Made by a program: the position numbers and the translations under genes. This document shows positions 48,737-57,914 of a DNA stretch of 64,000 bases, piece by piece. The notes beneath the pieces were generated by a model. That model was not told where the DNA came from and made no database searches. It saw nothing but the letters and a program-made list of their open reading frames with translations. The stretch comes from Nonomuraea helvata (GTDB lineage Bacteria > Actinomycetota > Actinomycetes > Streptosporangiales > Streptosporangiaceae). The stretch lies in contig NZ_BAAAXV010000011.1 in the NCBI RefSeq assembly GCF_039535785.1, forward strand, positions 371,394 to 435,393, given 5' to 3'. Each line of letters starts with the position of its first letter. The first letter of the stretch is position 1.

Positions 48737-48961
48737 TCAATACACGAACGGGACGAGCCTGGCGGCGCGGCGCCCCACGCCCGCCAGGCCCAGCACGATG
48801 ATCAGCACGATGGCCAGGGTGTACGCGGCGACCAGCAGCAGCGTGCTGCCCCGGTCGGTGTCGCCGCCACCACTCGGGTGGTCGGTACGGCGGCGGAGCG
48901 CGGTCTCGTAGCCCAGCCACAGGAGGAGGCCGGCGAGGGCGAGCCAGTTGGTGATCGGCAC
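48737..48961 (-). CDS. small two-helix membrane protein
   Basis: From GTG 48961 the product has 74 residues with two hydrophobic helices (NWLALAGLLLWLGYETALRR and LLLVAAYTLAIVLIIVLGLA) and a basic, polar linker (TDHPSGGGDTDRGS). The pattern LWLGYETALRRR recalls the start of isoprenylcysteine methyltransferase-like membrane proteins, in which case it would be a truncated form. Otherwise unknown. Confidence 0.5.
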   Translation of the reverse strand: MPITNWLALAGLLLWLGYETALRRRTDHPSGGGDTDRGSTLLLVAAYTLAIVLIIVLGLAGVGRRAARLVPFVY

Positions 48962-49072
48962 AGCGCCATCCTCGCCCAGGACTCCGGGCGGTGGTCAAGC
49001 AGGTTCGGCCTCAGCGCAAACAGGGAGGGCAACCGGCGGGCGTTCGCCCCGGTTGCCCTCCAGCTATCGTGC

Positions 49073-49726
49073 TCAGTACCAGTTGTGCGATCTCCAATGT
49101 CCCCAGGCGCCGCAAGGCCTGCCGTACCTCCCCTTGATGTAGGCGAGTCCCCACCGGATCTGCGTCTCCGGGTTGGACTTCCAGTCGCTGCCGGCGCCTC
49201 GCATCTTGCCCCCGGGCAGTGCCTGCGGGATGCCGTACGCGCCGGACGAGCGGTTATATGCGTGGTGGTTCCAGCCACTTTCCCTGGTCCACAGGTTGTC
49301 CAGGCAGCGGAACTCCTGAAGGTTCCACGATCGCTGGACCACCTGGTCCAGCGCGATCCTCTTGTTCCTGTTGGGCATCGCCACCGGGATCTTGGGCTTA
49401 GCCGATGTCGTCCACGTCTTGGTCCTGACCACGGGCGGGCGCTTGGCCCAGGCTGCCGGGGTGTCGATCACGTTGATCGCGGTGAACGTGGTGACGAAGA
49501 TGAGTGTGCCACTGAGGGCGCGTTTGCTGTCCAAGTCGATCCTAGCTATCGGGTCGCGTGCGGACAGGCCCGCATTCCAGCGGCGCCCTTGCCGGTCCGC
49601 GTCCGTGGCTCGGGCGCGGAGGGTCCGCGCGGCCCCCCGGGAATCCGTACACCGCCCGATCATGCTGGGCGGCCCGGAAGGCGCCGCGACGTGTCCTCTA
49701 GCACGATTCCTATTACGGACAGTCAC
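49073..49726 (-). CDS. exported lytic transglycosylase-like (SLT/RPF-type) protein
   Basis: The C-terminal domain (about residues 135-217) has a compact lysozyme-like fold pattern: ECLDNLW-type FRCLDNLWTRESGWNHHAYN with the catalytic Glu, SGAYGIPQALPGG, NPETQIRWGLAYIKGRYG and CGAWGHWRSHNWY. It would cleave peptidoglycan outside the membrane. A hydrophobic export segment (about 70-95, LIFVTTFTAINVIDTPAAWA) follows the N-terminal part. The start at GTG 49726 was chosen for the GGAGG seven bases upstream; it gives 64 residues before the membrane segment, which is long for a signal peptide. TTG 49534 (AGGA upstream) is an alternative that gives a normal signal peptide. Confidence 0.7.
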   Translation of the reverse strand: MTVRNRNRARGHVAAPSGPPSMIGRCTDSRGAARTLRARATDADRQGRRWNAGLSARDPIARIDLDSKRALSGTLIFVTTFTAINVIDTPAAWAKRPPVVRTKTWTTSAKPKIPVAMPNRNKRIALDQVVQRSWNLQEFRCLDNLWTRESGWNHHAYNRSSGAYGIPQALPGGKMRGAGSDWKSNPETQIRWGLAYIKGRYGRPCGAWGHWRSHNWY

Positions 49727-49945
49727 CGTGGGTCCTCCATCTCGACACGCGGTGGAGAGGTGTTTGCGGGATCGTTGCGCACATGAACCTGTCTCGCGCC
49801 CCCGCCCTTGCCCGCCCCGTTCCGCGCGTGGGCCGGGCTTGCCGAAAGGCGTGACGAAGTATGGGGTTTGCCCGGGCGCGCAGAGCGGGTACCGGTCACG
49901 CTGCGTAGCGCCGGGGCGGCGGCCCGCGGCTCGAACGTCCTTCTG

Positions 49946-49951
49946 TAGGGT
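49946..49951 (+). promoter_or_regulatory. probable -10 box of a leaderless glutathione peroxidase transcript
   Basis: TAGGGT ends seven bases before ATG 49958 and no ribosome site is present. Confidence 0.45.
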
Positions 49952-49957
49952 CGGGAC

Positions 49958-50443
49958 ATGAGCCTCAGTGACATCCAGCTCCGCACCCTCGACGACGCCC
50001 CCACCACCTTGGGGGAGCTGGCGGCCGGCAAGGCCGTGCTCGTCGTCAACGTGGCCTCGCGATGCGGCCTGACCCCGCAGTACGGCGCCCTGGTCCAGCT
50101 CCAGGAGCAGTACGGCCCCCGCGGCTTCACGGTGATCGGCATGCCGTGCAACCAGTTCGCCGGCCAGGAGCCGGGCGCGGCGGAGGAGATCCAGGAGTTC
50201 TGCTCCACCACGTACGGGGTGGACTTCCCGCTGCTGGAGAAGGCCGACGTCAACGGCCCGGACCGGCACCCACTCTACGCCGAGCTGACGCGGACGCCCG
50301 ACGAGCAGGGCGAGGCGGGCGACGTCCAGTGGAACTTCGAGAAGTTCCTCGTGGACCGGGACGGCAAGGCCGTGGCGCGCTTCCGCCCCCGCACCACGCC
50401 GGACGACCCGGCCGTCACGTCGGCCATCGAGAAACTGCTCTGA
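49958..50443 (+). CDS. glutathione/thioredoxin peroxidase (GPx family)
   Basis: The 161-residue protein has the complete GPx pattern: Cys36 in NVASRCGLTPQY, Gln70 in GMPCNQFAGQEPG, and Trp125-Asn126 in QWNFEKFLVDR. The catalytic residue is Cys, not selenocysteine. The Cys in GMPCNQF could be the resolving Cys used with thioredoxin. It reduces peroxides in the cytoplasm. Actinomycetes lack glutathione, so thioredoxin or mycothiol is the likely donor (established knowledge). Confidence 0.92.
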   Translation: MSLSDIQLRTLDDAPTTLGELAAGKAVLVVNVASRCGLTPQYGALVQLQEQYGPRGFTVIGMPCNQFAGQEPGAAEEIQEFCSTTYGVDFPLLEKADVNGPDRHPLYAELTRTPDEQGEAGDVQWNFEKFLVDRDGKAVARFRPRTTPDDPAVTSAIEKLL

Positions 50444-50447
50444 AGCT

Positions 50448-51335
50448 TCACCGCTCGAGCTGGTCCGCCGTGTGCGCGAGGACGGCCTCGGCCAGTTCCT
50501 CGTGCACCTCCGGCGGAAGGGTGTGCCCCATGCCCGCCACCATGAGCAGCCGCGCCCCGGGGATCCGGTCCGCGATGATCGCCCCGTGGCCCGGCTTGGC
50601 GGGCTCGTGGGTGCCCTCGATGACCAGGGTCGGCGCCTTCACCCGGTCCAGCACGCCCACCGGCTCGAAGTCCGGCCTGGCCATGGCGGCCAGGCGGTGG
50701 TTGGCCACCGCGGCGAGGTCGCGGGCCCGGTCAAGGATGCGCTCCTGCAGCCGGCGGGCGGCGTCCTCGTCGAACGGCAGCCCGGTCCCGTGCAGCACGC
50801 GCTGCTCCGCGATCATGCGGTCGATCTGCTCGCGCCGGTCGCCGGGCGGCGGGGCGGTGAACAGCCCCTGGTAGAACGCCACGAACTCCGGGGCCGGCTC
50901 CGGCAGGCTGCCCTCCGGCTGGGGCTCGCCCATCAGGGCCCGCACGATCACTGCGCCCTCACCGCCGCCGAGCGGCGAGGAGCCGATGACGGTGAGCGTC
51001 CGCACGCGCTCCGGCCGCTCCACCGCGACCAGCTGCCCGAGCAGCCCGCCCGCCGAGTGGCACACCAGATGCGCGCTCTCCAGACCATGTGCGTCCATCA
51101 CGCGCAGCAGGTCGTTCTTGATGTCGTCCCATGTGTACGGCTCCTTCTCGAAGTCAACGGTGTCGGACCTGCCGGTGTCGCGGTGGTCGTACCGGATCAC
51201 CCGGCGCCCGCCGGCGGTCAGCCTGCCGACGAACTCGTCCGGCCACAGGACGCCCTGCGACATCGACCCCATCACCAGCACGATCGGCGCGTCGGTCGCG
51301 GCGCCGAACTCTTCACTCCAGATGTTCGGTTGCAT
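50448..51335 (-). CDS. alpha/beta hydrolase
   Basis: From ATG 51335 the protein has 295 residues. It has IVLVMGSMSQGVLW (oxyanion region), VIRYDHRDTGRSD, nucleophile Ser in LVCHSAGGLLGQL, Glu in VIEGTHEP and His in GMGHTLPPE. The RYDHRDTGRS motif is typical of hydrolases related to aclacinomycin methylesterase RdmC. It starts two bases after the stop of the large LuxR-type gene, so the regulator and the hydrolase are one operon. Confidence 0.8.
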   Translation of the reverse strand: MQPNIWSEEFGAATDAPIVLVMGSMSQGVLWPDEFVGRLTAGGRRVIRYDHRDTGRSDTVDFEKEPYTWDDIKNDLLRVMDAHGLESAHLVCHSAGGLLGQLVAVERPERVRTLTVIGSSPLGGGEGAVIVRALMGEPQPEGSLPEPAPEFVAFYQGLFTAPPPGDRREQIDRMIAEQRVLHGTGLPFDEDAARRLQERILDRARDLAAVANHRLAAMARPDFEPVGVLDRVKAPTLVIEGTHEPAKPGHGAIIADRIPGARLLMVAGMGHTLPPEVHEELAEAVLAHTADQLER

Positions 51336-51337
51336 GC

Positions 51338-54082
51338 TCAAAGCATGTCCTGGGGAGTTACCGGTGCCTTCCGTAGGACTACTAGGCGCGCCAGTTCGGT
51401 ACGGGTCCCGATGCCGAGCTTCGGATAGATCTTGTACAGGTGGTATTCGACCGTACGGGGGCTGAGGAAGAGCTGGGCGGCGATCTCCTTGCTGGACAGG
51501 CCGTCCGCGACCAGGCCCGCGATCCGCAGCTCCTGGGGCGTCAGCGCGTCGAGCGCGGCGTTGCGCGGGGCCTGCGCGCTCTCGCCCGCCGCCCGCAGCT
51601 CGCCGCGAGCCCGCCGCGCCCACGGCTCCGCTCCCGCCCCCTGGAACGTCTCGTACGCCGCCCGCAGGTGCCTGCGCGCCTCCCCGGGCCGCTGCGCCCG
51701 GCGCAGCCGCTCGCCCAGCAGCAGCCCTGTCCTGGCCGACTCGAAAGGGTTGACGTGCAGCCGCAGCGCCTCCTCGAAGGCGGCCGGCGGCCCGTCGCCG
51801 GCGTCGTCCGCCGCCACCAGCGCGCGGCAGCGGGCGAGGAGGGCACGTGACTCCGGCGTGCCCGCGTGTGCCGACCAGCGCTCGTACGCCTCCAGCGCCG
51901 CCAGCGCCGCCTCCCGGTCGCCCGCCCCCATGGCGGCCTCGATGCGGTCGGGCGTCGAACGCCACACCACGGTCGGATTCCCGGCCCCGGGACCGGCGGC
52001 CACGATCGCGGTGAAGCGCTCGTGCGCCGCGGCGTACCGGCCCAGGCCCAGGTCGAGCATGGCCAGCGCGTACGCGGCCGTCCCGGCGCGCATGCCCACC
52101 CGATGGGGGATGACGATGGCCAGCGCGTCCCGGGCGTGCCGGCGGCAGGCCTCCTCCTCGCCGCGCAGCGCCGCCACGACCGCGAGGTTGGCCAGGTGCG
52201 CCGCCACCGTGTTGGTGTACCCCGCCTCGCGGGCCAGCTCGAGCCCCTCCTCGGCGATCGCCTGGCTCTCGGCGAGCCGTCCGGCGATCCGCTCCGCCGT
52301 GGCCACGAACTCCAGCACCACGGGAAGCTGTCCCACCATCCCCGACATCCTGGCGAGCCGCCCGGCCCGCTCGATCAGCTCGGCCGCCAGGTCGGCCTCG
52401 CCCAGATAGCTGGCCGCGGCCGACGCCCACATGAGCTCCGCCGGCTCGCCCAGCTCCGCCACCTGCCCGAGCGCCCGTCTGAGCAGGTCGTGCCCGCCGG
52501 CGCCGTCGAGCATCGCGCCGATGCCCACGACCACGTCGCGCAGGAACCCCTTGGGGAACGCCGCCGCCTGCCGCCCGATCTCCACGATGGCCGCCGTGTC
52601 ACCCACGTACGAGGCCGCCTCCGCCGCGTCGGCCAGCATGCTCAGGCTCTTGCCTGCCCGCAGGATCCGCACGGCCTCGGCGGCGTCGCCGGAGTTGAGC
52701 TCGAACCGTCCCCGCAGCTGGGCGAGCTCCATCGACAGCGCGGCGTCCGAGCCCGCGTGCTCGCGCGCCTCGGCCAGCAGGGACTCCGCCTGGCCCGGCC
52801 GGCCTCCGAGCCAGGCGTTCACGGCGGCGTCCTTGAGGCGTCCGGCTCGGGTGAGAGGCGCGGGGGTGAGCTCGGCGGCCCTGGCCAGAGCGGTGGCGGC
52901 GTCGCCGTACCCGCCGCGGTCGCGGGCCCGCGCCGCGCTCTCGGCCAGCGCGGTGGCGACGGCCTCGTCAGGGCCGAGCGCGGCCTCGGCCAGGTGCCTG
53001 GCCCGGCGGTCGCCGTCCGTCAGCTCCGCCAGGGCCGCGTGCGCCTCCCGGCGGGTGGCGGGGGCCGCGCTCTCGTACACCGCCGACCGGACGAGGGGGT
53101 GGCGGAAACGTACGTGCGCGCCCGAGGCCGTCGCCAGCCCGGCGGACTCCAGCTCGTCCAGCGCCGCCCGGCTCGCGCCCAGCCCCGCCCGGTTCACGCC
53201 CAGCGCCGTCCGGCTCGCGCCCAGCCGGTCGGCGGCGCGGAGCACGAGATCGAGGTCGCCTTCGACGGCGGCCACGAGGGCCAGCAGCCGCGCCGGGGCG
53301 GACAGCGCGGCCACCTGCTCGCCGAAGAGCTGCCTCCCGCCGGGCAGCGGGTCGGGGAGCGGCTCGCGCCCGGCGAGCTGTCCGGGCGTCAGCCGCCCGA
53401 CCGTCTCGCGCAGGGCCAGCGGGTTGCCCCCGGTCAGCACGACGAGATCGCGCCGCACCCGATCGGAAACCGCGCCGCCGGCCTGCGCTCGCCCGGCGCC
53501 GCCGTTCATCGGGGTCCGCGCCGAGAGGAGCTCGGCGGCGGCGTCATCGTCCAGGCCGCCGACGTTCACCGACGGCAGGCCTTTCACCGGCGTGTCCCCG
53601 CGTACGGCGAGCAGCATCGCGACGCGCTCGGTGCCCAGCCGCCTGGCCGCGAACAGCAGCGCGTCGGCCGACGCCCGGTCCACCCACTGGAAGTCGTCGA
53701 CCACGCAGATCAGCCCGTCCGGCACCGCCGCCTCGGCCAGCAGCGACAGCACCCCGGCCGCGAGCAGGAACCGGTCGCCGGACGCCGCCAGCCCGAGCGC
53801 GCCGCGCACGGCGTCGCGCTGCGGCTGCGGCAGCGTGTCCAGCAGGCCCATCACCGGCCGCAGCAGCTGGTGCAGCGCCGCGAACGCCAGGTCCGACTCC
53901 GGCTCCACGCCGGTGGTCCTCAGCACCCGCATGGCGCCGCCCCGCGAGGCCGCCAGGTCCAGCAGGGCCGTCTTGCCCACGCCCGCCTCGCCGCGCAGCA
54001 CCAGAGCGCTCCCACTGCCGCCGAGCGCCCGGGCGATCACGTCATCGAGTGCGGCGATCTCCACCGTTCTGCCGTAAAGCAC
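51338..54082 (-). CDS. LuxR-family ATPase regulator (LAL type)
   Basis: From GTG 54082 the protein has 914 residues. The N-terminal AAA domain has Walker A in LRGEAGVGKTALLDLAA and Walker B in LICVVDDFQWVDRASADAL; the middle is a helical repeat region (TPR-like); the C-terminus has the LuxR helix-turn-helix LTPQELRIAGLVADGLSSKE, IAAQLFLSPRTVEYHLYKIY. LAL regulators of this kind (MalT-like) activate genes in response to a ligand and often sit in secondary metabolite clusters. Here no cluster is seen. A -10 box TACAGT lies just upstream. The hydrolase gene downstream is cotranscribed. Confidence 0.85.
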   Translation of the reverse strand: MLYGRTVEIAALDDVIARALGGSGSALVLRGEAGVGKTALLDLAASRGGAMRVLRTTGVEPESDLAFAALHQLLRPVMGLLDTLPQPQRDAVRGALGLAASGDRFLLAAGVLSLLAEAAVPDGLICVVDDFQWVDRASADALLFAARRLGTERVAMLLAVRGDTPVKGLPSVNVGGLDDDAAAELLSARTPMNGGAGRAQAGGAVSDRVRRDLVVLTGGNPLALRETVGRLTPGQLAGREPLPDPLPGGRQLFGEQVAALSAPARLLALVAAVEGDLDLVLRAADRLGASRTALGVNRAGLGASRAALDELESAGLATASGAHVRFRHPLVRSAVYESAAPATRREAHAALAELTDGDRRARHLAEAALGPDEAVATALAESAARARDRGGYGDAATALARAAELTPAPLTRAGRLKDAAVNAWLGGRPGQAESLLAEAREHAGSDAALSMELAQLRGRFELNSGDAAEAVRILRAGKSLSMLADAAEAASYVGDTAAIVEIGRQAAAFPKGFLRDVVVGIGAMLDGAGGHDLLRRALGQVAELGEPAELMWASAAASYLGEADLAAELIERAGRLARMSGMVGQLPVVLEFVATAERIAGRLAESQAIAEEGLELAREAGYTNTVAAHLANLAVVAALRGEEEACRRHARDALAIVIPHRVGMRAGTAAYALAMLDLGLGRYAAAHERFTAIVAAGPGAGNPTVVWRSTPDRIEAAMGAGDREAALAALEAYERWSAHAGTPESRALLARCRALVAADDAGDGPPAAFEEALRLHVNPFESARTGLLLGERLRRAQRPGEARRHLRAAYETFQGAGAEPWARRARGELRAAGESAQAPRNAALDALTPQELRIAGLVADGLSSKEIAAQLFLSPRTVEYHLYKIYPKLGIGTRTELARLVVLRKAPVTPQDML

Positions 54083-54083
54083 A

Positions 54084-54096
54084 ACAGAACACTGTA
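54084..54096 (-). promoter_or_regulatory. -10 box with overlapping palindrome ahead of the LuxR-type gene
   Basis: TACAGT (54096 to 54091, reverse strand) lies eight bases before GTG 54082. ACAG and CTGT (54084-54087 and 54092-54095) form a small inverse repeat over it. Confidence 0.4.
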
Positions 54097-54152
54097 TTGG
54101 CAGCTCGGAAAACCCTTCGACGCCGGAACCGGGCATCGGAGAGGATGCTCGG

Positions 54153-54929
54153 ATGGAGTCGAGGGTTGCCGTCGTGACCGGCGTGAGCAGGCGGATCGGC
54201 ATCGGGTACGCCATCGCGCAAGAGCTGCTCGCGACCGGTGCCAGAGTGCTGGTGCAGTCGTGGACCCCGCACGACGCCGAGATGCCGTGGGGCAGCGACC
54301 CCGCGGGCATGGACGGCGTGCTGGAGTCGCTGGGCGGCGTCGGCGACCGGCTGCACCACGTCGAGGCCGACTTCGCCGATCCGGAGACGCCCGCGCGGGT
54401 GATGGAGCAGGCGGTCACCAGGTTCGGGCACGTGGACGTGCTGGTCGCCAACCACGCGCGCAGCTGCAGGCAGTCGCTGGAGGAGCTGACGGCCGCCGAG
54501 CTGGACCTGTCGTGGGCGGTGAACGCCCGGGCCAGCGCGCTGCTGACGAAGGCGTTCGCGGCCCAGCACGACGACCGGCGTCCAGGTGGGAGGGTCATCC
54601 TGTTCACCTCCGGCCAGCATCTGGCCCCGATGCCGGGCGAGCTGCCGTACGCGATCAGCAAGGGCGCGATCCAGCAGATGACGCTCAGCCTCGCCGACGC
54701 GCTCGCGGACCGGGGCATCACCGTCAACACCGTCAACCCGGGACCGGTCGACACCGGCTGGGCCGACCCCGAGCTCACCCGGCACGTCGGCCGGGCCCTG
54801 CCGGCGGGGCGCTGGGGGCGGCCGGAGGAAGTGGCCCGGCTGGTCCGCTGGCTCGCCTCCGACGAGGCGGCCTGGATCACCGGGCAGGTGATCAACTCCG
54901 AGGGCGGATTCCGCCGCTGGGTCCCGTGA
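54153..54929 (+). CDS. SDR-family oxidoreductase (FabG-like)
   Basis: The 258-residue protein has the SDR pattern: VVTGVSRRIGIGYAIAQELL (a slightly changed TGxxxGxG loop), VANHARSCRQS (NAG replaced by NHA), Ser in FTSGQHLAP, and Tyr-x-x-x-Lys in YAISKGAIQQM. The end VINSEGGFRRW is typical of FabG-like reductases. The altered cofactor loop (GVSRRIGIG) is found in a set of actinobacterial SDRs. The substrate is unknown. The stop overlaps the next gene (GTGA). Confidence 0.83.
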   Translation: MESRVAVVTGVSRRIGIGYAIAQELLATGARVLVQSWTPHDAEMPWGSDPAGMDGVLESLGGVGDRLHHVEADFADPETPARVMEQAVTRFGHVDVLVANHARSCRQSLEELTAAELDLSWAVNARASALLTKAFAAQHDDRRPGGRVILFTSGQHLAPMPGELPYAISKGAIQQMTLSLADALADRGITVNTVNPGPVDTGWADPELTRHVGRALPAGRWGRPEEVARLVRWLASDEAAWITGQVINSEGGFRRWVP

Positions 54930-55336
54930 TCAAGCAAAATGATCGTGTGGCAGATGTCCTCCGGGCCGAGCGCATGCCGGTCCCCGTGCGGGCCGCCAGG
55001 TTCGTCCTGACCCTCCAGGTAGCGTTCGGCATCGCGGGCGTCGCCTTCAGCGTGATCGCCTTGGCTTCCGTGGGCGCCGCGTTCATCCCGTTGCTGCTCT
55101 TCCAGGTTGCCATCACGTCGCTCGAGGGCTGGCTGCTGTCCCGCTGGCCGTCGCGGAGGAAGCCGGTGCGCTGGGGCGCCGTCGCCGTCGAGGTGGTCTC
55201 GGCGGCTGCTCTCCTCGCGATCGTAGCGATCGACGGCGACGTCGGCTGGGCCGGCGTGCTGCCCCGCGTGCTCTTCCCGCTGGCGGTCGTCATCCCGCTG
55301 CTCACGCCCCCGGCGGGGCGGTGGTTCGACCGCTGA
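54926..55336 (+). CDS. small integral membrane protein
   Basis: The 136-residue protein has four hydrophobic helices (about 25-48, 52-70, 88-105, 112-130) and short basic loops (SRWPSRRKPVRWG). No motif is recognised. The GTG at 54926 overlaps the stop of the SDR gene by four bases; GTG 54947 and ATG 54974 are possible later starts. It is the last gene before a LacI regulator on the other strand. Confidence 0.55.
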   Translation: MIKQNDRVADVLRAERMPVPVRAARFVLTLQVAFGIAGVAFSVIALASVGAAFIPLLLFQVAITSLEGWLLSRWPSRRKPVRWGAVAVEVVSAAALLAIVAIDGDVGWAGVLPRVLFPLAVVIPLLTPPAGRWFDR

Positions 55337-55342
55337 CCCCCG

Positions 55343-56401
55343 TTACCGGCGAGGGCCGCAGCTGCCCCTGATGATGAGCTCCGTCGGCAGGATCACGCTG
55401 CGCGGTCTCCTGGACCCCGCCCGGAGCACGAGCTCCGCCGCCCGGTAGCCCATGTCCCTGCCCGGCTGGGCGATCACCGTCAGGGGAGGGGCGCACAGCT
55501 CGGCCCAGGGCACGTCGTCGTACATCACCAGCGACACGTCCCGCGGCACCCGCAGGTCCAGCTCCCTGGCCGCCAGCACCGCCGCCTCCCCCAGCACGTT
55601 GCCGCCGGCGACCACGGCCGACAGGTCGGGGCGGGTCTGGAAGAGGCCCGAGGCGGCGGCGTAGGCGGAGTCGCGGCTGCCGGTGCCGAACACGACCAGC
55701 TCCTCGTCCACCGGCGAGCCCACCGCCTCCCTGAACGCGGCCACCCGGCGGTCTTGGCCGGGCCCGCCGAGGAACGCGATGCGCCTGTGGCCCAGGCCGC
55801 GCAGGTAGCGCACGGCCGTGCGGATGCCGGCCCGGTCGTCCGCCAGCACGGCGGGCACGTCCAGCGGGCGCGTCTGCGGGGCGGGGGAGAGGCCGTCGAG
55901 GGCCATGAGGTCGGCGATGGCCGCCGCCCCGACGTCCTCGTGGGACGACAGGACCGGGAGGCGGTCGGCGAAGATCACTGTCATGCCCGCGCGGATCGCG
56001 GGCGCCCAGGTCTCCGCGTCGCCCGACGGTACGGCGATCAGGCGGTCCACGCTCTGTTCCAGGAGCATGCCGATCAGGTCGGCCTCCTGCTCCGGGTCGC
56101 CGCCCGTGGAGCCGAGCACGACGGGCTCGCCGGCCGATCGGGCGCAGGCGAGCACGCCCTCCGCCAGCTGGCCGTAGAAGGTGTCCGTCAGGTCGGGGAC
56201 GAGCAGGCCCATGCCGCCCGTGCGGCGTTGGCGCAGGTTACGGCCGAGGGCGCTGGGGCGGTAGTCGAGCTGGGCGGCGACGGCGAGGACGCGCTCCCTG
56301 GTCGCCGGGCTGGCCGAGCCGCCCGACAGCACCCGGGACACGGTCGCGACGCCCACACCCGCCGCCTCGGCCACGTCCTTGATCGTCGCCCGCTTCTCCA
56401 T
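55343..56401 (-). CDS. LacI-family transcriptional regulator
   Basis: The 352-residue protein has a LacI helix-turn-helix at residues 4-25 (ATIKDVAEAAGVGVATVSRV) with the hinge helix SALGRNLRQ, and a periplasmic-binding-protein-like sensor domain (GMGLLVPDLTDTFYGQLAEG, LVMYDDVPWAELCAPPL). It probably binds the site TGGAAACGATTCCA that overlaps its own start, and may also control msiK, which is divergent from it. The ligand is likely a sugar or sugar derivative. Confidence 0.87.
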   Translation of the reverse strand: MEKRATIKDVAEAAGVGVATVSRVLSGGSASPATRERVLAVAAQLDYRPSALGRNLRQRRTGGMGLLVPDLTDTFYGQLAEGVLACARSAGEPVVLGSTGGDPEQEADLIGMLLEQSVDRLIAVPSGDAETWAPAIRAGMTVIFADRLPVLSSHEDVGAAAIADLMALDGLSPAPQTRPLDVPAVLADDRAGIRTAVRYLRGLGHRRIAFLGGPGQDRRVAAFREAVGSPVDEELVVFGTGSRDSAYAAASGLFQTRPDLSAVVAGGNVLGEAAVLAARELDLRVPRDVSLVMYDDVPWAELCAPPLTVIAQPGRDMGYRAAELVLRAGSRRPRSVILPTELIIRGSCGPRR

Positions 56402-56414
56402 GGAAACGATTCCA
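56401..56414 (-). promoter_or_regulatory. LacI-type operator overlapping the regulator start codon
   Basis: TGGAAACGATTCCA is an inverse repeat (TGGAA/TTCCA) with a central CG, and fits the cre-like consensus TGNAANCGNTNNCA at every fixed position. It covers the first base of the lacI start codon, so binding would shut off the regulator's own gene. Confidence 0.65.
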
Positions 56415-56474
56415 TCATGGTTTCCGGAAAACGGGAAGTCACGGGATCCACAACGGCTGGTCACGCGGTAACCC

Positions 56475-56520
56475 TTGACACCGATGTCCGTTTCGGGTGA
56501 GATGCTTGAAAACGTATCCA
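56475..56520 (+). promoter_or_regulatory. msiK promoter with LacI-type site at the start point
   Basis: TTGACA (56475-56480) is followed after 17 bases by TGAGAT (56498-56503). TGAAAACGTATCCA (56507-56520), a near match to the LacI/cre form, covers the expected start point near 56510. The region gives a 60- to 70-base leader before ATG 56581. Confidence 0.6.
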
Positions 56521-56580
56521 CGTGAGTGGGTCACGGCAATACCATCCGGGCACCCCCGCCCTGGAGCGCGAAGGAATGTC

Positions 56581-57789
<1,209 letters not shown>

Positions 57790-57814
57790 ACGCCACTGTC
57801 TTCTCGTTCCCGGT

Positions 57815-57876
57815 CGTGAGCCCAGCTCACGGCCGCTCGGGCCCCCACCGCGACCCCCTCCCGCGGCGGGGGCCCG
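57815..57876 (+). terminator. two-hairpin terminator of msiK
   Basis: CGTGAGC (57815-57821) pairs with GCTCACG (57825-57831), and behind it CGGGCCCCC (57838-57846) pairs perfectly with GGGGGCCCG (57868-57876), followed by TTCT. Confidence 0.75.
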
Positions 57877-57914
57877 TTCTCTTCGCCGCCGCCGTGGCAG
57901 GATCCGGTACGGTC

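Noticed and set aside
49800..49900. GGGCAAACC on the reverse strand, recalling the start of a c-di-GMP riboswitch
   Set aside because: The second conserved block (GACGCAAAGCC) and the joining stem are missing. The 3' part of a ydaO-type c-di-AMP riboswitch was also looked for, because such switches precede cell wall hydrolases, but the core GGGGAACC block is not present.
50448..54082. LuxR-type ATPase and RdmC-like hydrolase as the edge of a secondary metabolite cluster
   Set aside because: No polyketide, peptide or terpene synthase gene is found on either side within the window.
51866..55336. A very long open frame (over 1100 codons) on the + strand opposite the LuxR-type gene
   Set aside because: It is Arg/Gly/Pro-rich without any domain and exists only because of the high third-position GC of the real gene on the other strand.
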